A stretch of DNA of 64,000 nt from Aliiroseovarius sp. PrR006 (GTDB taxonomy: Bacteria; Pseudomonadota; Alphaproteobacteria; Rhodobacterales; Rhodobacteraceae). The stretch spans positions 1 to 64,000 of the forward strand of contig NZ_JAAGOY010000007.1 in NCBI RefSeq assembly GCF_010500215.1. Reading direction: 5' to 3'. The translations under genes were made by a program, and so were the position numbers. Positions 33,631 to 42,273 of this stretch are shown one piece after another; positions within the stretch are counted from its first letter, which is position 1; each line of letters begins with the position of its first letter. The notes beneath the pieces are model-generated. The model searched no databases. It was given only the letters and a program-made list of their open reading frames with translations, and had not been told where the DNA came from.

Positions 33631-35036
33631 TTGGTTATGATTTCCGGCCCCATGAAGGTGTTGGGCAGGAAGGTCGACAACCACGGTATGTAAGTGATCA
33701 TGATCAGGAAGACGAAGAGCACGGCCAGGAAGGGCAGCGCTGCGCGCACCACTGACATCATCGGCATACCCGCGACACCACTTGTCACGAAGAGGTTCAG
33801 ACCCACCGGTGGCGTAATCATCCCGATCTCCATGTTCACAACCATGATGATGCCCAGATGGATCGGATCGATGCCCAGCTCGATAGCGATCGGGAACACC
33901 AAGGGTGCCACGATGACCAGCAAACCCGACGGCTCCATGAACTGACCACCGATCAGCAAGATGACGTTGACGACGATCAGGAACATAACTGGTCCAAAGC
34001 CTGCATCCAGCATGGCGCCCGCAATCTGCTGTGGCACCTGTTGTTCAGTCAGCACGTGCTTCAGGATCAGCGCGTTGGCGATCACGAACAGCAGCGTGAC
34101 GGTCAGCTTACCCGCTTCAAACAGCGTGTGTTTGGTGTCGGGGTGGAACATTGATGTGATCAGCGCATGCGGCTTCTTGAACAGGCTGATCTTTTCACCG
34201 GTCGAAGCCTCGAGATTTCCAGCCGATACTCCGGCGGCGGCCCCTGCCAGCGGTCCCATATCCTTGTAAACGAAGGTCGCGATGAGGAAGGCATAGACCG
34301 CGGCAACGGCTGCGGCTTCGGTTGGGGTAAAGATACCGCCATAGATACCGCCCAGAATGATGACAATCAGGAACAAGCCCCAACCGGCGTCGCGACCTGA
34401 CTCGATGATCTCGCCCCAGCCTTTCCATTCGCCTTTGGGCAGGTTTTTGACCTTCGCGATGACATAGATCGTCACCATCAGCATGAAACCAGCCAGAAGG
34501 CCGGGGATCACACCAGCAAGGAACATCCGACCGACCGAAACCTCGACCGAAGCGGCATAAACAACCATCACGATCGACGGCGGGATCAGAATGCCCAGCG
34601 TACCTGCGTTACAGATCACACCTGCGGCGAATTCCTTGGAATAACCTACTTGGCGCATCCCAGCGATCACGATGGAACCAATGGCCACAACGGTTGCTGG
34701 CGAAGAGCCCGACAGTGCTGCGAACATCATACAGGCGAACACACCTGCAATCGCCAGACCGCCCGGAAGGTGGCCAACACATGCGATCGAGAAGCGGATG
34801 ATCCGGCGCGCCACACCACCCGTCGACATGAAGCTTGAGGCCAGGATGAAGAACGGGATGGCCAGCAGCGTGAAGTGCCCTTCAAAGGCTTCGAACAGAG
34901 TGCCTGCGACCGACGCCAGCGTGGCATCCGAGTAAAACAGCAGGAACAGGATCGAGCTGAGGCCCAAGCTGACTGCGATCGGTACACCGATCAGCAGAAG
35001 GCCGATCACCATTGCAAATAGAATTACGACGTCCAT
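33627..35036 (-). CDS. dctM: TRAP transporter large membrane subunit DctM
   Basis: A 469-residue protein with 12 or so membrane helices (VVILFAMVIGLLLIGVPIAV, FMLMVTIYVIAKV, VVNVILLIGGQFMEPSGLLV). It has the DctM signature region MEIGMITPPVGLNLFVTSGV. It is longer than the 425-residue norm, with a loop insert of about 45 residues around SAGNLEASTGEKISLFKKPH, as in DctM of several Rhodobacterales. Together with DctQ and DctP it takes up C4-dicarboxylates using a sodium or proton gradient. It overlaps dctQ by one base. Confidence 0.94.
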   Translation of the reverse strand: MDVVILFAMVIGLLLIGVPIAVSLGLSSILFLLFYSDATLASVAGTLFEAFEGHFTLLAIPFFILASSFMSTGGVARRIIRFSIACVGHLPGGLAIAGVFACMMFAALSGSSPATVVAIGSIVIAGMRQVGYSKEFAAGVICNAGTLGILIPPSIVMVVYAASVEVSVGRMFLAGVIPGLLAGFMLMVTIYVIAKVKNLPKGEWKGWGEIIESGRDAGWGLFLIVIILGGIYGGIFTPTEAAAVAAVYAFLIATFVYKDMGPLAGAAAGVSAGNLEASTGEKISLFKKPHALITSMFHPDTKHTLFEAGKLTVTLLFVIANALILKHVLTEQQVPQQIAGAMLDAGFGPVMFLIVVNVILLIGGQFMEPSGLLVIVAPLVFPIAIELGIDPIHLGIIMVVNMEIGMITPPVGLNLFVTSGVAGMPMMSVVRAALPFLAVLFVFLIMITYIPWLSTFLPNTFMGPEIITK

Positions 35037-35701
35037 CAGTCATGCTCCCCCAATTGCTCACGAACTTCCTGGATCTCGTCCTCGACTTCGTGGCTTGCGA
35101 CCAACCGGTCAGTTTTTCCATTCCAGATCGCAAGCGAGGCCTGCAAGAACCTGAAGAGCAACAGCATCATGGATATCGGCAGAACCACGTAAGGCACGAC
35201 TTTCGGAAGCTTCTCGTAGCTTTCGCCGTAGTTGATCAGGTCCTCTAGGAACGCAAAGATCCCAACCATCGGCACGTCCTGTACCTCGTAGAAGGATTGC
35301 GAGCGGAACTTATCTACAAAGCCCGTCGGGAACCAGCGGCCAGACGTAGGCGGCAGGTCCGCGAAAACGGCCCAGTAGTCATACGCGCCCTTCACCATGA
35401 AAATGGAGAACAGGACACAGGCGGCCGCCGCAATCAGTCCCAGAACACGCGCGACAGCGGGCGGGACCATGTTTACGATCGCATCAACGCCCAAGTGGCT
35501 GTGTTTCTTTACCGCATATGAAGCGCCCAGCAGCACCAGCCACCCGAACAGGAACACGGTCAGTTCCAGCGCCCAGAGAATATTTGAATTGAACCCGAAA
35601 CGGGCGATGACGTTTGCGAATGTAATCGCAGTCATCAACCCAAGGAGCGTCGCGATGAGCGTCTCCTCGATTCGGTCCACGAAGGTGTGCTTGTGTTGCA
35701 T
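35036..35701 (-). CDS. dctQ: TRAP transporter small membrane subunit DctQ
   Basis: A 221-residue protein with four membrane helices, among them FANVIARFGFNSNILWALEL (with part of the loop), VFLFGWLVLLGASYAVK and PYVVLPISMMLLLFRFLQAS. The family motif GASYAVKKHSHLGVDAIVNM is present. The insert between the second and fourth helices (PPTSGRWFPTGFVDKFRSQS) lengthens it relative to common DctQ proteins (about 170). It lies between dctP and dctM with a 1-bp overlap with dctM. Confidence 0.92.
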   Translation of the reverse strand: MQHKHTFVDRIEETLIATLLGLMTAITFANVIARFGFNSNILWALELTVFLFGWLVLLGASYAVKKHSHLGVDAIVNMVPPAVARVLGLIAAAACVLFSIFMVKGAYDYWAVFADLPPTSGRWFPTGFVDKFRSQSFYEVQDVPMVGIFAFLEDLINYGESYEKLPKVVPYVVLPISMMLLLFRFLQASLAIWNGKTDRLVASHEVEDEIQEVREQLGEHD

Positions 35702-35769
35702 GTCCTCGTCCCCGCAGATTTTTTGCTAAAGATGCGGGCCCGATGGGGCACCGCGACACCGGTGGTGTT

Positions 35770-35793
35770 CCGGGACGCTTTCGCGCGTCCCGG
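35770..35793 (-). other. Intercistronic stem-loop between dctP and dctQ
   Basis: CCGGGACGC (35770-35778) and GCGTCCCGG (35785-35793) form a perfect 9-bp stem with a 6-nt loop, 15 bp beyond the dctP stop. On the transcript it lies just after dctP. Such hairpins often stabilise the upstream message, so that the binding protein is made in excess over the membrane subunits. Confidence 0.65.
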
Positions 35794-35808
35794 AGAGTTT
35801 TGTTTGGT

Positions 35809-36810
35809 TTACGAGCCTGCGTTGATGGCTTGTGCCGCGTCGATGTTTTCCTGGCCAACATCGTCCGAGAACTGGTCCCAAACCGGCTTCATCGCATCGA
35901 CCCAAGCCTGACGCTGCGCTGCGTCCAGCTGGCGAACTTCGCCACCGGCGTCGATGATCGACTGTTTGGCAGCATCGTTCACGGCGGTCGATTCCGCGTT
36001 ACGTGCAGTGGTCACTTCCGACAGAATGGTCAGGAACTGATCGCGTACGTCTGCATCAAGGCTTTCCAGCCAATCGATGTTGGTCACAACCAGATAGTCG
36101 ATCACACCGTGGTTGGTTTCGGTGATGCCGTCCTGAACTTCGAAGAACTTCTTGCCGTAGATGTTCGACCAGGTGTTTTCCTGACCGTCCACAACGCCCT
36201 GCTGCAGGCCGCCATACACTTCCGAGAAGGCCATTTTCTGCGGGCTACCGCCAATGGCTTCCATCTGAGCGACCAGCACGTCAGACGATTGAACACGGAA
36301 CTTCAGGCCTGCGGCATCAGTCGGCAGAACCAGCGGCTTGTTGGCCGACATCTGCTTCATGCCGTTGTGCCAGTACGCCAGCCCCTGAAGACCACGGCGC
36401 TGCATGCTGTCCAGAAGGGCCTGGCCGCTGTCCGAAGCTTGGAACGCGTCAACCGCGTTAATGTCGTTGAACATGAAGGGCAGGTCAAAGATACGGAATT
36501 TCTTGGTGAACTTCTCGAACTTCGACAGCGAAGGGGCGGCCAACTGTACGTCGCCCTGCAGCATCGCTTCCAGAACTTTGTTGTCGTTGTAGAGCGTCGA
36601 GTTCGGGAAAACCTCCATACAGGCTTTGCCGTTCATCTCGTCGTTCACACGCTGCTCAAGCAGCGACGCGGCAATCCCTTTGGGGTGCTTGTCGGTGTTG
36701 GTCACGTGGCTGAACTTGATGACGATCTCACCGTCGTCACAGGCCGCTTGCGCGGTGGTGACAGAGGCAGCAATGGCCAGGGCCGAAGCGGCAATGGTCA
36801 GGAATTTCAT
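35809..36810 (-). CDS. dctP: C4-dicarboxylate-binding periplasmic protein DctP
   Basis: A 333-residue solute-binding protein. A signal peptide (KFLTIAASALAIAASVTTAQ ending AQA) precedes the mature start ACDDGEIVIKFSH. The ligand arginine motif LKFRVQSSDVLVAQMEAIGG and GVVDGQENTWSNIYGKKFFE match the DctP family of Rhodobacter capsulatus, which binds succinate, fumarate and malate. The start at 36810 is preceded by GGGAGGACACC; a longer frame adds twelve unrelated residues. It is the first gene of dctPQM. Confidence 0.94.
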   Translation of the reverse strand: MKFLTIAASALAIAASVTTAQAACDDGEIVIKFSHVTNTDKHPKGIAASLLEQRVNDEMNGKACMEVFPNSTLYNDNKVLEAMLQGDVQLAAPSLSKFEKFTKKFRIFDLPFMFNDINAVDAFQASDSGQALLDSMQRRGLQGLAYWHNGMKQMSANKPLVLPTDAAGLKFRVQSSDVLVAQMEAIGGSPQKMAFSEVYGGLQQGVVDGQENTWSNIYGKKFFEVQDGITETNHGVIDYLVVTNIDWLESLDADVRDQFLTILSEVTTARNAESTAVNDAAKQSIIDAGGEVRQLDAAQRQAWVDAMKPVWDQFSDDVGQENIDAAQAINAGS

Positions 36811-37024
36811 GTGGTGTCCTCCCAGACAGATAGAAAAAGCGCCCACAAACGGGCAACTGCCTTATTGGGTCACGGGTTTGTGACGACGCCAAGGGGAACC
36901 AGGAAAATCACGAGGACTGCTGGTTTTATTGTTTGCTTACAAAAAGTTGCATCCATCACCGCACAAAGCATAGCAGCCTTGCAGCTGCAGCATGGGCGGA
37001 ATTTCACACAGCAGAATATCGGTT

Positions 37025-37042
37025 TGTGCGAAAAACCGCACA
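37025..37042 (-). promoter_or_regulatory. Candidate DctD operator upstream of dctP
   Basis: TGTGCG-AAAAAC-CGCACA is a perfect 6-bp inverted repeat directly beyond the dctD stop codon and 215 bp upstream of dctP. Related partial sites (TTTCACACA at 37002-37010 and, on the minus strand, TTTGTGCGG near 36961-36969) are nearby. The shape recalls rhizobial DctD sites, as far as I remember them. I see no GG-N10-GC sigma-54 promoter in the gap. Confidence 0.5.
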
Positions 37043-37043
37043 G

Positions 37044-38285
37044 TTAGCCGCGAAACGCCTCGGGCCGAATCCCGTGCCGCGCCAGCTTGTCGTAGAATGT
37101 CTTTCGCGGCAATTTCAGCTCTTTCGCGGCTGCACTGGCCCCGCCGCTGTGGCGCTTCAGGGCGTCCATCAGAAGCGATCGTTCGACTTGCGCCAGTTGC
37201 TCGGCCAACCCCAGCCCCACGTCATCTTGTTGGCTATCCACCTGCCCCAGACCAAGCCCCATGGAAAAACGCATCGCCGCATTCATCAGGGCCCGCGCAT
37301 TGCCCGGCCAGTCCTGCGCCATCAGCTGCGCAATCTCGTCCTGACCGATTTCGGGCGGGGTCAAAGCTGCTTGCTCGGACGAGATCGAGACATAGTGGCG
37401 GAACAGAAGCGGGATATCCTCTTTCCGCTCGCGCAGCGCAGGAATACGGATACGGAAGAGATCGAGCTTATAATAGAGGTCCGCATTGAAGCGGCCGGCC
37501 TGATGTTCGGCTTCCAGATCGCGATAGCTTCCGGCGACCATGCGCCAGTTTCCGGGCTGGTCCAGCAGGTCCAACAGCCGATATTGCACCCCGGCATCCA
37601 GCGCGCCGACTTCGTCCAGAAACAAGGTCCCAGCCTCGGCGCGGTCTACTCCGGCCAGAAGATCATCTGCAGTAAGGCCAACCGCCGCCAGCTTGACGAA
37701 GGGGCGCGTGGCATCGCCGGACAGAAGGTGCAGAACCTCGGCCACCTTGGACGTGCCCGAGCCCGGCTCGCCGCAAATCAGCACCTCGGCATTGGTGGCA
37801 GCTGCCGCGCGGATCTGTGCCCGCAGCTCCTCGGCCAGAGCGCTTTCCCCGATCAGAAGGCGTGCTGCGGCATCACCGGTTTGGGCCTTGGTACGAAGGG
37901 CGCGGTTTTCCAGCACAAGCATTCGGGTTTGCAGCGCCCGCCCGATCACCGACAGAAGTGTTTTCGGGTCACAGGGCTTTTCCAGAAAATCAAAAGCGCC
38001 CTCGGTCATCCCGCGCACGGCGGTCGGAATATCGCCCTCACCCGTCAGCAGGATGACAGGCAAATCCGCATCAACCTCTTGTGCCCGCTGCAACAGCACG
38101 AAGCCATCCTTACCGGGCATGCGAATGTCCGACAGAACAACACCCGGGAAATCGGTCTGGATGTGATCCTTGGCCTCGACATAGCTGCCAGCGGCAATCA
38201 CCGTCAGGCCGCTCAGCTCGAGCGTCTGGCCCAGCGCTTCGCGCACCATCATGTCATCATCGACCAACAACACCGTCTGTGTCAT
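37044..38285 (-). CDS. dctD: DctD-type response regulator with degenerate AAA+ domain
   Basis: A 413-residue NtrC-family protein. The receiver (VLLVDDDMMVREALG, Asp in GVVLSDIRMPGKDGF) is followed by a shortened AAA+ domain and a Fis-type helix-turn-helix (SAAAKELKLPRKTFYDKLAR). Walker A reads GEPGSGTSK, with Thr where the conserved Lys should be. The GAFTGA loop and about 30 residues around it are missing between VKLAAV and RAEAGTLFLDEVG. Walker B (TLFLDE) and LRERKEDIPLL remain. It is therefore unlikely to activate sigma-54 polymerase by ATP hydrolysis and may instead act on sigma-70 promoters, as described for Rhodobacter NtrC. It overlaps dctB by 4 bp. Confidence 0.9.
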   Translation of the reverse strand: MTQTVLLVDDDMMVREALGQTLELSGLTVIAAGSYVEAKDHIQTDFPGVVLSDIRMPGKDGFVLLQRAQEVDADLPVILLTGEGDIPTAVRGMTEGAFDFLEKPCDPKTLLSVIGRALQTRMLVLENRALRTKAQTGDAAARLLIGESALAEELRAQIRAAAATNAEVLICGEPGSGTSKVAEVLHLLSGDATRPFVKLAAVGLTADDLLAGVDRAEAGTLFLDEVGALDAGVQYRLLDLLDQPGNWRMVAGSYRDLEAEHQAGRFNADLYYKLDLFRIRIPALRERKEDIPLLFRHYVSISSEQAALTPPEIGQDEIAQLMAQDWPGNARALMNAAMRFSMGLGLGQVDSQQDDVGLGLAEQLAQVERSLLMDALKRHSGGASAAAKELKLPRKTFYDKLARHGIRPEAFRG

Positions 38286-40024
38286 TCCGCGTCCTTCCAA
38301 TAGGGCAGCTCGACCGTGAACATCGCCCCGTTTTCACAGTTGCGCCCACGAATATCGCCCCCGAAGCTTTGCACAAGACCATAAGAGATCGATAGCCCAA
38401 GCCCCATGCCATCTTCTCCTACCTGCTTGGTCGAGAAGAAGGGTTCAAATATTCGGTCGGGATCCTCAATGCCCGGGCCGCTATCTTGCACCGTCACGGA
38501 TAGGGTCTTGCCAGTGTTGACGGCAATCCGAATGTGCCGGTCCTCTTGCCCAGTCATGGCATCTGCTGCGTTGTTGATCAGGTTTACAAAGACCTGCGAC
38601 AGGCGCACCTCGCCCGCCTTGGCATAAACCGGCGTGGTCGGAGGCACCCAGTCCAACGTGACCCGATCCGCTTTAAGCCGCGGTTCGGTCAGCTCGACCG
38701 CCGTCGACACCACCTGCCCCAGATCAACCTTGCCGGTTGGTTCGTTTTCATTTCGCGCAAATGCGCGCAGGTTTTTGATGATCCGCGCCATGCGGTGTGA
38801 CAGCTCGGAAATCCGGGTCAGGTTTTGTCCGGCCTGTTCACCTTGCCCGCGCTGCAAAAACAACGAGGCGTTTTCCGAAAAGCTGCGGATCGCCATCAAG
38901 GGCTGGTTCAATTCGTGACTGATGCCTGCAGACATTTGCCCCAGCGCCGACAGTTTGCCCGCCTGCACCAGATCATCCTGCGCTTTCTTCAATGCGGCCT
39001 CGGCCTCGCGCCGCTCGCGGTTTTCGCGCAGCAGGTCTAGGTTAGCCTCAGACAGTGCCTGCGTCCGCTCTGCCACGCGGGCCTCCAGCCGCGCATTCGC
39101 GGCGGCTTCAATGCGCAGCCGTTCATCAAGCGCCCGCCTGCGTTCGCCAACCGCCAGAAGAAGCCCCCCGATCCCCAGACAAATCGCGGCAGCAATGGCC
39201 GCCAGCAGGGCAGCGCTTCGTTCGGCGGGCGCCGTGTCCAACAGTATTTCACCGCTTAGCCCAACGGTGGACAGATCACGGGTCAGATGCAGCGCGCGGT
39301 CGGGAAGGTATGGTCCGGCCTCAATCATCCAGACCTCATGCCCCGTCCAATGGCTTTCGTTGCTGTTCAGAAAGCGTTCTGCCGGACGGGCAACGCTGAC
39401 CAAATCCAATCGGTTCGACACGAACACCCGCTCGCCATTCAATGTGAAGAACAGCGCTGAGGCAGTTGAAGGCCAGTTCTCTTCAAAATCCAGCAGGTTC
39501 GTGCGGGCGATCACGGCGCCCTGCCCCTGTCCGCCCTCGCCCAGAACGGGGGCCGCAAAGGAAAACACCCGGCGCACACTTCCGTTGCCCACGGGCTGAA
39601 ACTCGGCCTCTGACCCCAAGGCGCCTGTCAGCGCGCGGTGAATCATCGCGCCTGTCGGGTCCAGTTGCTGCCGGGTCTGATGAGACGCAGCCAACACGCG
39701 CCCAGTGGTGTCGACCAGCAAAAGCTGATGCGCGCCGGTCATATCCGCCATGGCCCGAAGCAGATCATCTGCGGCTTGGGGGTCCTCGGCCTCTCCGCCC
39801 AGCCGGGCCCGCAGATCCGGGTGACGGGCCAGCACCACAGCCAGCTCACGATACCGAAACAGATGACGGGTCAATTGGTCCGACGCCAGCTCTAACTCGG
39901 ACGAGGCTTGCTCGGCCAGCGGTGTCAACGCCGCCCGCCATGCCAAGGCCCAGACCCCGGCACTGATCACCAGCGTCCCAAGAAGAAAGGGAAAAATCCA
40001 CTTCGTATGCAGAAATCGCAACAT
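38282..40024 (-). CDS. dctB: C4-dicarboxylate sensor histidine kinase DctB
   Basis: A 580-residue kinase. A membrane helix (WIFPFLLGTLVISAGVWALA) is followed by a periplasmic sensor region of about 230 residues, a second helix (AALLAAIAAAICLGIGGLLL) and a coiled coil. The H-box is MSAGISHELNQPLMAIRSFS and the ATPase boxes are VNLINNAADAM, DSGPGIEDPD and GLGLSISYGL. This is the DctB layout, sensing C4-dicarboxylates in the periplasm and phosphorylating DctD. The start at 40024 (MLRFLHTKW) sets the first helix at the N-terminus; an upstream extension of 33 residues is not convincing. Confidence 0.91.
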   Translation of the reverse strand: MLRFLHTKWIFPFLLGTLVISAGVWALAWRAALTPLAEQASSELELASDQLTRHLFRYRELAVVLARHPDLRARLGGEAEDPQAADDLLRAMADMTGAHQLLLVDTTGRVLAASHQTRQQLDPTGAMIHRALTGALGSEAEFQPVGNGSVRRVFSFAAPVLGEGGQGQGAVIARTNLLDFEENWPSTASALFFTLNGERVFVSNRLDLVSVARPAERFLNSNESHWTGHEVWMIEAGPYLPDRALHLTRDLSTVGLSGEILLDTAPAERSAALLAAIAAAICLGIGGLLLAVGERRRALDERLRIEAAANARLEARVAERTQALSEANLDLLRENRERREAEAALKKAQDDLVQAGKLSALGQMSAGISHELNQPLMAIRSFSENASLFLQRGQGEQAGQNLTRISELSHRMARIIKNLRAFARNENEPTGKVDLGQVVSTAVELTEPRLKADRVTLDWVPPTTPVYAKAGEVRLSQVFVNLINNAADAMTGQEDRHIRIAVNTGKTLSVTVQDSGPGIEDPDRIFEPFFSTKQVGEDGMGLGLSISYGLVQSFGGDIRGRNCENGAMFTVELPYWKDAE

Positions 40025-40082
40025 GAAGGCAGCATAGGAAGCAGGTCTTGCATTGACCAGCCGGTTTAAGGAACATGCGCCC

Positions 40083-41258
40083 ATGAAGCGATTGACCCAA
40101 TCCCCCACGGATCCCGAATTCATCCAGAATCCCTATGCCTTCTATGACCGCGCCCGCGCGGAAGGCGACCTGTTTTTCTGGGAGGATTACGACCTGCCCA
40201 TGGCCAGCAGTTTTCGCGCGGTCAACGCGCTTTTGCGCGACCGTCGGTTCGGGCGCGAGCCGGTTGAGCCGCGGCAGTTCCCCGACCATCTGGCCCCCTT
40301 CTATGCCGTAGAAGCCCATTCCATGCTGGAACTGGAAGCCCCGCGCCACACGCGTCTGCGCAAGCTGGTCCTCCGCGCCTTCACCTCGCGCCGGATTGCC
40401 GCGTTGGGCCCCGAGATCGAGGCGCTGACACACGACTTGATCGACGCCTTCCCCGAGGGCGAATTCGACCTTCTCCCCGCCTTCGCCACCCGTATCCCAG
40501 TCATCATCATCTGCCGCCTTCTGGGCGTGCCCGAAGAACGCGCCGATGACCTGCTGCATTGGTCCAACGCCATGGTCTCGATGTACCAAGCCCGCCGCAC
40601 CCGCGCGATCGAGGACGAGGCGATTGCCGCAACAGAGGCCTTCGTGGCCTTCATGCGGGACTACGTGGACCAGAGGCGCGGCAACCCGCGCGACGACCTG
40701 ATCACCGAGCTGATCCAAGCCGAGGAAGAAGGTGAAAAGCTGTCTACAGACGAACTGATCACGACCTGTATTCTGCTATTGAACGCAGGCCACGAAGCCA
40801 CCGTGCACGCCATGGCCATCGCCGTAAAAACCCTGCTGGAACAGGGCACTTCCGCCACCGCACTGTCCCCAGACGCCATTGACGCAACGATCGAGGAAAC
40901 CCTGCGTTTCGACCCGCCGCTGCACATGTTCACCCGTCACGTCTATGAAGACACGACGCTGTATGGGCACGATTTCAAGCGCGGGGATGAGATTGGATTG
41001 CTGCTAGGCGCAGCCAACCGCGACCCGGATATGTGGGACGACCCAAACACCTTCGATCCGGCCCGTCGCATCCAACAAAACACCGCCTTCGGCGCCGGGG
41101 TGCATTTCTGCATCGGTGCACCTCTGGCCCGGCTCGAGCTGAAATACGCACTGCCAATCCTGTTCGAGCGCTGCCCGAACCTGACCATCACCGCGCCGCC
41201 GAATTACGGAAATGTCTATCACTTCCACGGGTTAGAAGCCCTCAAGATTCAAGCCTAA
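40083..41258 (+). CDS. Cytochrome P450
   Basis: A 391-residue soluble bacterial P450. The I-helix holds LLNAGHEATVHAM (an AGHEAT form of the oxygen-binding motif), the ExxR is in IEETLRFDPPLHMFTRHVYE, and the heme loop is FGAGVHFCIGAPLARLELKY with Cys343 as the thiolate ligand. It belongs to the group resembling CYP108/CYP116-like hydroxylases by eye; the substrate is unknown. No ferredoxin or reductase is adjacent, though Fpr is encoded 4 kb away. It is divergent from dctB (58 bp between starts) and converges on the Lrp gene. Confidence 0.92.
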   Translation: MKRLTQSPTDPEFIQNPYAFYDRARAEGDLFFWEDYDLPMASSFRAVNALLRDRRFGREPVEPRQFPDHLAPFYAVEAHSMLELEAPRHTRLRKLVLRAFTSRRIAALGPEIEALTHDLIDAFPEGEFDLLPAFATRIPVIIICRLLGVPEERADDLLHWSNAMVSMYQARRTRAIEDEAIAATEAFVAFMRDYVDQRRGNPRDDLITELIQAEEEGEKLSTDELITTCILLLNAGHEATVHAMAIAVKTLLEQGTSATALSPDAIDATIEETLRFDPPLHMFTRHVYEDTTLYGHDFKRGDEIGLLLGAANRDPDMWDDPNTFDPARRIQQNTAFGAGVHFCIGAPLARLELKYALPILFERCPNLTITAPPNYGNVYHFHGLEALKIQA

Positions 41259-41262
41259 CCCT

Positions 41263-41324
41263 CTCATTTTCTTGCCACAAGTATCCTGGGGTGAATGTGC
41301 GTAGCACAGAGGGGCAAAGCCCCT
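41263..41324 (+). repeat. Hairpin repeat element, copy 2
   Basis: CTCATTTTCTTGCC opens the element, TATCCTGGGGTGA lies at 41282-41294, and GAGGGGCAAAGCCCCT closes it at 41309-41324. The middle stem is TGTGC-GTA-GCACA (41296-41308), unrelated in sequence to the GGCC stem of copy 1 but paired at the same place. The copy lies between the ends of the P450 and Lrp genes. Confidence 0.75.
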
Positions 41325-41344
41325 CAGGAGCCACCGAAAGCGCT

Positions 41345-41806
41345 TTAGATCGGTAGTTCTGTCGAGAACTTGATCTCTTCCATCGACAACAGCGCGGTGA
41401 CATTGAAAATCTTCACCTCCGAAATCAGCGCCTGATAGAACTCGTCATAGGCACGGGCGTTTTCGACACGAACTTTCAGAATGTAGTCAATCTCGCCCGC
41501 CAGTCGGTGCGCTTCCATGACCTCGGGACGTGCGCGCAGGGCGGCCAGAAACTTTTCTTGCCAGTCAGCCTCATGCTCGGACGTGCGGATCAAAACGAAG
41601 AAACACGCTTCAAACCCAAGGCTTTCGGCGTCCATCACCATCGTGTTCTGCCCGATCACCCCGTTTTCGCGCATTTTGCGAATCCGGTTCCACACGGGCG
41701 TCTTGGATGACCCCACCTTTTTGGCAATTACGTCCAAAGACTGCCCCGCATCGCTTTGAAGCTCACGCAGGATTTTCCGGTCGATCTCGTCCAGCCGAAC
41801 AGACAT
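41345..41806 (-). CDS. Lrp/AsnC-family regulator
   Basis: A 153-residue protein with an N-terminal helix-turn-helix (LDEIDRKILRELQSDAGQSL, then KKVGSSKTPVWNRIRKMREN) and a C-terminal RAM ligand domain (FLAALRARPEVMEAHRLAGE, then YILKVRVENARAYDEFYQAL). The start at 41806 is the normal Lrp N-terminus. It is divergent from the sulfite reductase cluster with a 140-bp gap. In roseobacters an Lrp-type gene commonly stands here, so it may sense a sulfur amino acid such as cysteine; that role is inference. Confidence 0.9.
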   Translation of the reverse strand: MSVRLDEIDRKILRELQSDAGQSLDVIAKKVGSSKTPVWNRIRKMRENGVIGQNTMVMDAESLGFEACFFVLIRTSEHEADWQEKFLAALRARPEVMEAHRLAGEIDYILKVRVENARAYDEFYQALISEVKIFNVTALLSMEEIKFSTELPI

Positions 41807-41946
41807 TCCGCTTTTTCTCCTCTTCTGGTCCAAGCGTTCCAACTGACGCGCAAACCGAAACAACATTCCTTATTTGCCGCGACACCTCGCGCAATAATGG
41901 GAAAATGTCCTATATAAAGCCCGAACGCAACCGGAAAGGACATGCC

Positions 41947-42273
41947 ATGCCCCGCCCTTTTAGCCCTAAAGTGGTAACTGCCAACGACCTGATCGAAGGC
42001 GACGTGATCTATTTGGCCCATAACGGGTCCTGGGTACGTGACATGTGTATGGCATGGCTGATCGAGGACGAGGCCGAGGCAAACACCCAACTGGCACGCG
42101 CCACAGCCGAGGCCGGCATCGCCGTTGGCCCCTATCTGGCGGACGCCGCCGCAGGTCCGACCGGCCCGATCCCCACTCATTTCCGCGAAGCGTTCCGTGC
42201 CACCGGCCCGTCGAACCGCTTCCACGGCAAACAGACAGAGCAATCGGCATCGGAGGCCGTGGCCAATGTATGA
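41947..42273 (+). CDS. DUF2849 protein of the sulfite reductase cluster
   Basis: A 108-residue protein: FSPKVVTANDLIEGDVIYLA, then GSWVRDMCMAWLIEDEAEAN and ADAAAGPTGPIPTHFREAFR. This is the DUF2849 pattern, found almost only next to cysI-type genes in alphaproteobacteria. A role in sulfite reduction or siroheme handling is likely but unproved. The ATG at 41947 follows GAAAGGACATGCC; an ATG at 41905 is also in frame and would add 14 residues. Its end overlaps cysI by 8 bp. Confidence 0.82.
   Translation: MPRPFSPKVVTANDLIEGDVIYLAHNGSWVRDMCMAWLIEDEAEANTQLARATAEAGIAVGPYLADAAAGPTGPIPTHFREAFRATGPSNRFHGKQTEQSASEAVANV

Noticed and set aside
36811-37043. Sigma-54 promoter for dctP
   Set aside because: I looked for TGGCAC-N5-TTGC or GG-N10-GC on the minus strand and found only a GG-N8-GC near a TGTGCGG half site, which has the wrong spacing.
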